Assembly (NCBI GenBank): GCA_007844125.1
Contig: CM017556.1
Span: 79,050,544 to 79,114,543 of the forward strand
Source of the DNA: Sinonovacula constricta
Taxonomy: Eukaryota; Mollusca; Bivalvia; Cardiida; Solecurtidae
DNA length: 64,000 nucleotides
Reading direction: 5' to 3'
Shown here: piece by piece, positions 42,001 through 54,000 of the stretch
How positions within the stretch are numbered: the stretch's first letter is position 1
How the letters are laid out: the number at the start of each line of letters is the position of its first letter
Made by a program: the position numbers and the translations under genes
Notes under the pieces: model-generated
The model's input: the letters and a program-made list of their open reading frames with translations, nothing else
What the model was told of the DNA's origin: nothing
Databases searched by the model: none

Positions 42001-45000
42001 TTTTCATTGCGATTTTTGCCGTTTTAATGCGAGAAATCGCGGAAATCGCGCCCTAGGAATATCCCTGACTGGGTGATGTAGTAAACATACAACTGTACCA
42101 TAGACACACCTTACTGCATGTACTGGGTGATGTAGTAAACATACAACTGTACCATAGACACACCTTACTGCATGAAATGGTGATGTAGTAAACATACAAC
42201 TGTACCATAGACACACCTTACTGCATGAACTGGTGATGTAGTAAACATACAACTGTACCATAGACATACCTTATTGCATAAACTGGTGATGTAGTAAACA
42301 TACAAGTGTACCATAGACACACCTTATTGCATGAAGTGGTGATGTAGTAAACATAAAACGGTACCATAGACACACCTTACTGCATGAACTGGGTGATGTA
42401 GTAAACATACAACTGTACCACAGACACACCTTATTGCATAAACAGGTGATGTAGTAAACATAAAACGGTACCATAGACACACCTTACTGCATGAACTGGT
42501 GATGTAGTAAACATACAACTGTACCATAGACACACCTTATTGCATAAACTGGTGATGTAGTAAACATACAACTGTACCACAGACACACCTTATTGCATAA
42601 ACAGGTGATGTAGTAAACATAAAACGGTACCATAGACACACCTTACTGCATGAACTGGTGATGTAGTAAACATACAACTGTACCATAGACACACCTTATT
42701 GCATGAAGTGGGTGATGTAGTAAACATAAAACGGTACCATAGACACACCTTACTGCATGAACTGGGTGATGTAGTTAACATACAACTGTACCACAGACAC
42801 ACCTTATTGCATAAACTGGTGATGTAGTAAACATAAAACGGTACCATAGACACACCTTACTGCATGAACTGGGTGATGTAGTTAACATACAACTGTACCA
42901 CAGACACACCTTATTGCATAAACTGGTGATGTAGTAAACATAAAACGGTACCATAGACACACCTTACTGCATGAACTGGTGATGTAGTAAACATACAACT
43001 GTACCATAGACACACCTTATTGCATAAACTGGTGATGTAGTAAACATACAACTGTACCATAGACACACCTTACTGCATGAAGTGGTGATGTAGTAAGCAT
43101 ACAACTGTACCATAGACACACCTTATTGCATGTAGTGGTGATGTAGTAAACATATAACTGTACCATAGACACACCTTATTGCATGAACTGGTGATGTAGT
43201 AAACATACAACTGTACCACAGACACACCTTACTGCATGAAGTGGGTGATGTAGTAAACATACAACTGTACCATAGACACACCTTATTGCATGAAGTGGTG
43301 ATGTAGTAAACATACAACTGTATTATAGACACACCTTACTGCATGAAGTGGTGATGTAGTAAGCATACAACAGTACCATAGGCACACCTTATTCCATGAA
43401 CTGGTGATGTAGTAAACATACAACTGTACAACAGACACACCTTATTGCATGAAGTGGGTGATGTAGTAAACATACAACTGTACCACAGACACACCTTACT
43501 GCATGTACTGGGCGATGTAGTAAATATACAACTTTGCATCATCATCTTGGGGGTAAAATAAAAAGGCAACAAATAGTATCATCAAGGATGGTGCAGAGAA
43601 GTTACATCTCAAAATAGGTAAGGTGCTCAATTTAACCACAATTATTTCTTTAAATACATGTGATAACACACTTCATGCCTTTTTTTAAAGATTAATATAT
43701 TAAGTCCACTTAAATGACAAAGAGAACGATGTCAAATGTGTGCAAGGGCAACAAATGGTCAGAAGTGTAAGACCACAATGTGGTTTGTTAGGTGTGTCTG
43801 AACATTTCTATTTCGTTTTATCCAGGACTTATGAAGACTTGTTGAAATGTTATATAACTTTCATCATTAACAAACAAATCAAGGAAAATGCTACATGTTC
43901 AATGATTTTCTGAGATAGTAATAAAAAAATGTAAAAATTCTATGAGATGTAACATTGACTACACAATTCTGCATGCATCCAAGTAATATCTAAAAGTAAT
44001 TTAACTTTTATTTTACAGTTTGTGTCAAGTTCATATATACAGAATACAGAGTTCTGATTCTTTACATGTCAGAGAAGGTAGTTTAGATCAAGTGTTAAGC
44101 ACTTGGAAATGACAATAATATGTCTATAATGTGTCTCAACAATCAATTTCAAGCTGTTTGGCTAGATGATACCAATTAAGTGTCCATTGTTAACATTTTC
44201 TGCCAGTAAATATTTCTTACGGATTTTAACATTTAGTTATTTGTTTATTATGTTCATATTATAGATGTCCAGCTAATTACAGGTGGAGGAAGACTTAAGT
44301 CTGGGTAGGACCACTAGCCCACCACAAGTTAGCTGGAAAACCTCCCAACATAAAAGTTCTTGCCCAAACCGGGACTTGAACCCATGCGGTGAGGGTCTGA
44401 GAAGTTAGAAGTCAGTGACTCTAACAGCTCGCCCCCTTCAAGGTGTGTTGCAGTGTTCAAAAGATATGCTTTATAAATTACTTTAACCTTTATTGCTAAA
44501 TAGTGGCCAACTGTATTGTTTCAGTCAACATTCTACAAAATCAAAATAAGGCTGAATAAATGTGCATGATATTTAAGTTTGTTTCTTTATACAAAGTTTA
44601 TTTTAAGTTTAAATAGAAACTCAAAGATAACTGATATTAAAAATACCGGAAAAATTAAAAGCAAAGGCCTATTTTTTAAGTTTAAGTCCTAAAATGTGTC
44701 GGAATCCATGTTACATCTCAAAGATAAAAGCAAACAAAAAAGTGATCATATCTGTGTCAAGTTCTTGTAGTACGGTCTTAAAAATTTCTAGATATAATAA
44801 TTTAATGCAGGTACATAATTAAGCATTGGTATTTTCAGTGTAGCAACTCATAAAATTATTGGACACCAAACATTTTGAGATGTAATAGAAATTCCTGGAC
44901 AAAGAATTCTTGATTTTATATTTTTCACGTTTTTTGTTAGTGATACTTATGCCCATAAGGTAATATTATAAGTATAAAACATCTCAGACATTAGTTACAC

Positions 45001-48000
45001 TGCAAAGAAAGCTGACTAAAACAATGACCCACTTTTGTCCCAACTTTTATCCATCTTAACTGATAAGCCCCAGTTGATGCCCATTAAAATCTGAAAAAAA
45101 TAAATCATATGATTAAAAACTATAGAAATTAAAATTGTAATTCAAAAATGTAACATTAATGGCTTCACAGGAGTAAGTACCGCTTTAGGGGACAGTTACC
45201 AATTGTAACTATGTTTCAGCAAAAGCACTAACTTCTATGTAACTATGCAGGCTCATGTACTTAAAAAATTGCCACACATCTAAACAAGGTATATTTTACT
45301 AGTCAGCAACCAGTGTTTATATATTTATCTGGCAACAGCTGAAGCAAGAAGATAAAACAGATAAGTAAGTGGTTTCAAGCTATTTGGCTGAGCTTCATTA
45401 TTGAACACAACCATTATGTTCTGTAGCCGGCTATAACTTGACATCCCAATCATGGTATCACAAATTAATGAGGTTGACTCATATAGTGTAGATCTAGACC
45501 CAGTGGAAGCTGTATAACCAGGAGCTGCACTTTCTGATGCTTAGTACCTAGAAACATGTCTTGTTACATAAGCATTGTCCCTGTTAGGAGGTCAGCATGT
45601 GTTCACATGGTAATTTTAAATACAGCATGGTTAGGGCTAAACCATTTTTTTTATCTTAGTAAATGTAACTTGCAATTTGCAGCTGAGCATTTTAAAAGGG
45701 TCTAGCACTAAAGCTTACCATACTAAAAAATGAAACATAAAAAAATAAAATGAATAGTTACTAAATGCACTGCATTTTGCATTGTATTTTGGCACTGTAA
45801 GTGTTTAGAACTGCTTATCTGGCTGTATTATTTATACTTGTGTAACCAGGCATTAAAATGACAACAGTTGGCATATTATTAACAAAAAAGTGCCATATAG
45901 TTAAGAGTATTGCATTTCACAACCCACGAACAACCATAAAGTTAGGAGTTTTGTGTTTCACACCCCACAAACAACCATATAGTTAAAAGTTTTGCGTTTC
46001 ACACCTCACAAACAACCATATTGTTAGGTGTATTGCATTTCACACCCCACGAACAACCATATAGTTGGGAGTACTTGGTTTCAAATCCCACACAATCATA
46101 AAAGTTGAACTTCATTATCTCAAAGTCGCTGGGAACAGGCAAAATACTTTGACTTAAAAAAAAACTTTGAGATTTTATGTTAGTTTCACAATTCTTGCCT
46201 TTTTTTTTTCTCTCTCAGGTTCTTAACTTCTATTTGTTTTTAATGTCATCTTTTGCTTTCAACTTTGAAGACAATGTTGACTGAGGTATACTGTGTTCCT
46301 CTGCAATTTGGTCTTCACCTTTCTTTTCACTCCTTAACCCTTAACTGCATGGACATTATACTATCTAGGGTAAGTCAACTTCCTGTCACCCATCAGTCCA
46401 GAACTGCTTGGACATTGTACTATCCAGGGTAAGTCATCTTCCTGTCACCCATCAGCCCAGAACTCCTTGAACATTATACTATCCAGGGTAAGTCAACTTC
46501 CTGTCACCCATCAGCCCAGAACTGCATGGACATTATACTGTCAAGGGTAAGTCAACTTCCTGTCACCCATCAGTCCAGAACTGCTTGGACATTGTACTAA
46601 ACAGGCTTGCGGATCGGGAGGTCGTGGGTTCGAACCCCGGCCGGGTCTTACCAAAGACTTTAAAGTTGGTAGTAGTGGCTTCCCTCCTAACGCTCGGGGC
46701 TAAGGGGACAGCATTACGCCTGACTCGTCGGTGTCAGTATAATGGACCGGCCGGGTTCAGTCCCTGGGCACCTCATAAGTGCCCCTGTGCTATAATGATA
46801 GAAATGTCGCTGCGCAGTATCGGCAAAAATGCCGGCTAATCCCAATCCCAATCCCATGTACTAAACAGGGTAAGTCAACTTCCTGTCACCCATCAGCCCA
46901 GAACTGCATGGACATTATACTAACCAGGGTAAGTCAACTTCCTGTCACCCATCAGCCCAGAACTGCATGGACATTATACTAACCAGGGTAAGTCAACTTC
47001 CTGTCACCCATCAGCCCAGAACTGCTTGGACATTATACTATCCAGGGTAAGTCATCTTCCTGTCACCCATCAGTCCAGAACTGCATGGACATTATACTAA
47101 CCAGGGTAAGTCAACTTCCTGTCACCCATTAGCCCTAAACTGCTTGGACAATATACTATCCAGGGTAAGTCATCTTCCTGTCACCCATCAGCCCAGAACT
47201 GCTTGGACAATATACTATCCAGGGTAAGTCAACTTCTTGTCACCCATCAGTCCAGAACTGCTTGGACATTGTACTATCCAGGGTAAGTCAACTTCCTGTC
47301 ACCCATCAGCCCAGAACTGCATGGACATTATACTATCCAGGGTAAGTCAACTTCCTGTCACCTATCAGCCCAGAACTGCATGGACATTATACTAACCAGG
47401 GTAAGTCAACTTCCTGTCACCCATCAGTCCAGAAATGCTTGGACATTGTACTAAACAGGGTAAGTCAACTTCCTGTCACCCATCAGTCCAGAACTGCTTG
47501 GACATTGTACTAAACAGGGTAAGTCAACTTCCTGTAACCCATCAGCCCAGAACTACATGGACATTGCACTATCCAAGGTACGTCAACTTCCGGTCACCCA
47601 TCACCCCAGAACTCCTTGGACATTATACTATCCAAGGTAAGTCAACTTTCTGTCACCCATCAGCCCAGAACTCCTTGGACATTATACTATCCAGGGTAAG
47701 TCAATTTCCTGTCACCCATCAGCCCAGAACTGCATGGACATTATACTATCCAGGGTAAGCCATCTTCCTGTCACCCATCAGCCCAGAACTGCTTGGACAT
47801 TGTACTAAACAGGGTAAGTCAACTTCTTGTCACCCATCAGTCCAGTACTGCATGGACATTGTACTAAACAGGGTAAGTCATCTTCCTGTCACCCATCAGC
47901 CCAGAACTGCTTGGACATTATACTATCCAGGGTAAGTCAACTTCTTGTCACCCATCAGCCCAGAACTGCTTGGACATTATACTATCCAGGGTAAGTCAAC

Positions 48001-51000
48001 TTCTTGTCACCCATCAGCCCAGAACTGCTTGGACATTGTACTAAACAGGGTAAGTCAACTTCCTGTCACCCATCAGCCCAGAACTGCATGGACATTATAC
48101 TATCCAGGGTAAGTCAACTTCCTGCCACCCATCAGCCCAGAACTGCTTGGACATTGTACTAAACAGGGTAAGTCAACTTCCTGTCACCCATCAGTCCAGA
48201 ACTGCATGGACATTGTACTAAACAGGGTAAGTCATCTTTCTGTCACCCATCAGCCCAGAACTGCTTGGACATTATACTATCCAGGGTAAGTCAACTTCTT
48301 GTCACCCATCAGCACAGAACTGCTTGGACATTATACTATCCAGGGTAAGTCAACTTCTTGTCACCCATTAGCCCTTAACTGCTTGGACATTATTACTATC
48401 CAGGGTAAGTCAATCTTCCTGTCACCCATCAGCCCAGAACTGCTTGGACATTATACTATCCAGGGTAAGTCAACTTCTTGTCACCCATCAGCCCAGAACT
48501 GCTTGGACATTGTACTAAACAGGGTAAGTCATTGTCAACTTCCTGCCACCAACAGCCCAGAACTGCTCGGACAGTGTACTAAACAGGGTAAGTCAACTTC
48601 CTGCCACCAACAGCCCAGAACTGCTCGGACAGTGTACTAAACAGGGTAAGTCAACTTCCTGCCACCTGTCTGCTAAAAAATGATTAGTCATTGTACCAAC
48701 CGTGGCAAAACCAACTTCTTGTCACCCATCAGCCTAGTTCTTCAAAGTCATACCAAGGAATATATTGATCAAAATAATTTTTATCGTCTATGAAATTGGA
48801 TTTAACTCAGAAAGTAACACATGTTCTCAACTGGGTGGCAAGACTGCCCTTTTAACCTAAGCATGAATTGATCAGGCATTGGCAAATACTGAAGCTCCAG
48901 ATCAGGCAATGGAAAATAGTGTAGATCCAGATCAGTCAATGGAAAATAGGGTAGATCCAGATCAGGCAATGGAAAATAGGGTAGATCCAGATCAGGCAAT
49001 GGAAAATAGTGTAGAGCCAGATCAGTCCATGGAAAATAGGGTAGATCCAGATCAGGCAATGGAAAATAGGGTAGATCCAGATCAGGCAATGGAAAATAGT
49101 GTAGAGCCAGATCAGTCCATGGAAAATAGGGTAGATCCAGATCAGGCAATGGAAAATAGGGTAGATCCAGATCAGTCAATGGTAAATAGGGAAGATTCAG
49201 ATCAGGCAATAGAAAATAGGGTAGATCCAGATCAGGCAATGGAAAATAGGGTAGATCCAGATCAGGCAATGGAAAATAGGGTAGATCCAGATCAGGCAAT
49301 GGAAAATAGGGTAGATCCAGATTAAGAAGCTTCCAATGGGAACTGTCTGTTCAGGTTCTGCATTATTTGCTGCTGGGTCTTTGGCAGTACAGAAATATTT
49401 TGTTTGTATGTTGTTTTAAGCCAAATATTTTGAATTGAGGAGATAAATTAATTAAGCATGCAAAGAATAAAGGGATCAAAGTATATGAAACATATGAGAC
49501 AACTTGGACTACTGGTTTGCCAATGCAAGGTAAAGATAGAATAGGCTGTGGTTCCATTGATTCCATTGATTGCAGACAGTGCGACAATAAGGACCCCTCT
49601 GTAGGACTGTTGACATGGAACTATACAAGACCTGGGCTTCCAATAACCTTAGTCTTCCTGCCTTTATTAAATAAAGTGACAACATTAATGGAAATACTCT
49701 CCATGTATGGATCTATGTTTGTTGTTTCACCCAGTCCAGTGTAACAGATCCACTCCACAAAGACAACAAGGCAACAATACCTGAATGGTTCACTGTAGAC
49801 TGTGGTAATAAAAGGAACACTTAACAACCAGACATAACATAAAAGGTCATCTGTCAAAGCCAAAGAAAACAACACAAGACAAACATTTCCAATAACTTAA
49901 AAATAATTGGGAATATTGACATTTGATAACATTTTTTTAGCTTTAAAGACCTACTTCCTGCATGGAATAATAAATAAACAAAGTGAAAATAGACATAATT
50001 TAAAATAAAGCACCTGATAAGAAAAACTCTACTTTTATTTTGTCATGTATCATATCAATTACGCTCATAAAAACCAAACAGCACTCAACATCTCTACAAT
50101 AAAAAATTAATGAGTATTAAAAAATCAGCACAAGACAGTTTCTTCTAAATCCAGACTGTAAAAAATGCATGACAACAAACCAAGTAAATCAAAATTATTG
50201 ATAAAAATTGGAATTGGGACTAATTTCCTAACAAAGCGACCACACGTAGCGTGTGTAAAATATTGAGGCATGCTGGAGCATAGTTGACCTTGATCTCGCT
50301 GGAGGCAGAGAAGACAAATCAGTGAGGTGCTATGTGAGCTATGTGTGCCAGTGTATAAAGATGGCATCACTTTATAACACTAGTATGGCCGACTGTCCCT
50401 GTCAACTGGAGGCATCACACATAAAAATCAATAGTGTTCTGTGCTCACTGTTTATATTACAGAATCAAGTAATAGATGGGACTGCGTCAATGGGATCATA
50501 GCAACTTAACACAACTCCATATTGACAACCTGAGAACTGCTGTAATTTACATGGAATCTTTGACCCTTTTTTACACACAGTTCCTTTGTATGTTACATAG
50601 AATGTTTGACCCTTAGTTTAATACAAGTCCCTACTGATAGCAAGATAACTGCTCTAATTTACAACTGCTCTAATTGACATGGAACCTAGAACCCCAAGTT
50701 TAACACAGCTTGCTTTTGTCAGCCGGAAAACTACTGTAATATATAATATGGAATCTTGGACCCTTTGTTTAACACAGCAACCTATGGACAGCCAGACACC
50801 AGCAGTAATTTACATGGAACCTTGGAAACTTAGTTAAACACAGTGTCCTACTTACAGCCAGAGAACTGCAGTTATTTACATGGAATCTTGGATCCTTAGT
50901 ATAACACAGCTTCCTACTGGCAGCCAGAGAACTACTGCAACATATATGGAATCTTGGACCCTTAGTTCAACATAGCTTCCTATTGACAGCCAGAAAACTG

Positions 51001-54000
51001 CAGTAATTTACATGGAACCTTGGACACTTAGTTAAACACAACGTCCTACTGACAGCCAGAAAACTGCAGTAATTTACATGGAACCTTGGACACTTAGTTC
51101 GACATAGCTTCCTATTGACAGCCAGAAAACTGCATTAATTTACATGGAAAGTTGGACCCTTAGTTTAACACAGCTTCTTACTGACAGCAAGAGAACTGCA
51201 GCAATTTACATGGAAAGTTGGACCCTTAGTTTAACACAGCTTCCTACTGACAGCCAGAAAACTGCAGTAATTTACATGGAATCTTGGACCCTTAGTTCGA
51301 CATAGCTTCCTATTGACAGCCAGAAAACTGCATTAATTTACATGGAAAGTTGGACCCTTAGTTTAACACAGCTTCTTACTGACAGCAAGAGAACTGCAGC
51401 AATTTACATGGAAAGTTGGACCCTTAGTTTAACACAGCTTCCTACTGACAGCCAGAAAACTGCAGTAATTTACATGGAATCTTGGATCCTTAGTTTATTT
51501 AACACAGCTATTGACAGCCAGAGAACTGTGGTAATTTACATGGAACCTTAGTTTGCTACATTTATTTACCTCTTAGCTTGCAATATGCTCTAGGTATCTA
51601 CAAATGTTAATATAAGAAGATGACTAAGAAGTAGCCAGGGTTTGTGAAAAAGGAAGCAAGCTTAGGGTAAAATCTTGCAATACACATTTTAGTTTTGTTT
51701 GTTAACAAATACATGTACCAGTATCTAATCATCCACCTAATTTATAGAGACTCAGCAGCAAAATGTATAGATCCTGATCAATCAGCTCCAAGAAGGAGCT
51801 GGCTGATCTAGATCTGCACCTTCTGCCTATGTATGATGGAATTCGTCTGGAGCAGTTTAAGAGTTAACAAGATATTGCTTCATTGATCATCTGATGGTTG
51901 TTTTCTCCTTCAATAAAATGTCAAGGTAACACAGGCCAGCATGAGCACTACAGAAGTTGGGAAAACTGTTTTAATCTCATGTAATTTTCACTCCCTGTAA
52001 GTCCCATGGTGATATTAAAGGTGGTATCTAACTGTCTGCCTATATCTTATACACATTACAACATAATAAAACTGTTATGGAGAATTTGTGCATAAATAGT
52101 TAATTACTCTATATAATCTTAATACTTCAGTTTGAGTGAAGGATGTTTACAACATTACCTCAATTGTTTGGCAGTATTGATCCTGAAATATATCACACTA
52201 AATGTCCATTATTTTCAAATTTAAATTAAAAGCACAAAGGGGATTTTAGCTAAAACTAAATATCCATGTTAGAGCCGATTACCTAGATGACTTTGCAACT
52301 CAAAATGAAGTAGTCACATGGTTTATCATTTTAAAAAAAAGCTTACTGTGACACATGGCTAAGACAGCAAATAAGTTTTGATGAAATTATGAGTGGGAAG
52401 TTATGCTTTTTCTTTTTACATGGATGAAGGGCTCCAACAAAACAGCTTTTTTGCGGAAACTTTAAAGATAATTATTTAATTGGTTGCATGAGAAAGAAGA
52501 AATGGTCCAAACTGTTGTATACCACCTTTAAGGCACCAATAAATACATTGAAACATGTTCCACTACAACTGACATGCTTTATTGAAGGAATTTACACAAT
52601 TATACCATAACAATACTTTTGTGAAGTTAGTTTGATTAACAATACAGATATTGTATCAAATTATAAGTTGAAATGGTCACATCCTACAGTTAATTTTGCA
52701 TTATTGTATTGGCAAGAAATAATAAGATTTGTAAAATTGTTTGCCAAATAAATGAAGCAATATATGGGAGACTAATTATAATTAATAGAATAAATCTTTA
52801 CTTTATTGACTACTCCAATAACTGACATATCTTATGAACATGAATATGAAAACAAAACGTGAAAATGTTGGAAGATTAATTTAAAGCAACTAAAAGGTTT
52901 CAGTTAAGAGTAATGCTACAGGATACGAATTAGGTTTATCTGTAAAATCTTAAAAAAAGAAAGGATTTTCCATATTTGTTCTTGAGTGGGTATCATGCTT
53001 AATTAATTCCTTAACATATAGTGCAGTCTTGGTGGGCGGAAACATGAATAAAAGTGAAGCTTGAAGGACAATAAAAATATGCTTTAATAGCTTGCAATAA
53101 AAGACTTGCCTGGGGGAACAGGATCCTAGTGTGAACGATCAAGGTAGTACGATCAGCATGAATAAAGGAGATTCATAATATGAGATTTGTTGAACATATT
53201 TTCATCTTTTGTATAGAAATTTGTGTAATTATATCCATACAAGGACTGTTCGGGGGGGGGGGGGGGGGGGGGGAGTTCTGCACTAAAATCTACATGGGCA
53301 AGAGAATTGATATTAGTACATTACCTTGTTTCGTGTGTAAAATATTTCTATGTTTCATTGAAAAAAGAAACCCTTGGCCTAAGAAATGTCATAAAAAAAT
53401 CAAGACTGTTGCTATATTCACAAGTTTATATCAATTTTGATGAAATTTACCTATATTTCAAAAGCATAACCAAGCCAAAAATGAGGATACTAGAAGATCC
53501 TTTTTCCTATAAAAAAACAACAGTATCATAATGGAATTTTACTACCGCAAATAGTACATTCTGTTTGGTTCTTTAAAAAAAGTTAACAAAGTAAAGTGAC
53601 CTAAATTTTTGTAAATATGATAAGGTTTTTACATGGTTAAGACTAAGAGAAAGTTAAGGAAATGTACTTTGAAAACCACCACATTACCGTAAAATTTTAT
53701 AGATAAGACGCAGTTTTTTGCCCCAAATTATGATAAAAAAGTGGGGGATGCGTCTTATACATGCGAATTTAAGTTTTCCCCTTTTTCCCAGACCAAAATT
53801 GACCCTTAGACTAATCCGACCGCAGAAAATATCGCCGATAGTATCGGCCATAGACAACTGTATTGTGCTATTTTAAGGAAAAAGTTACGTTGTTTTTACC
53901 TAAAATTTGACATTAAACATAAAAAGAGACATTTAAATTCGTTTGTGTATACATAAAACAACAATATGCAATAGATATTTGCATAAATATCAATTTATTC

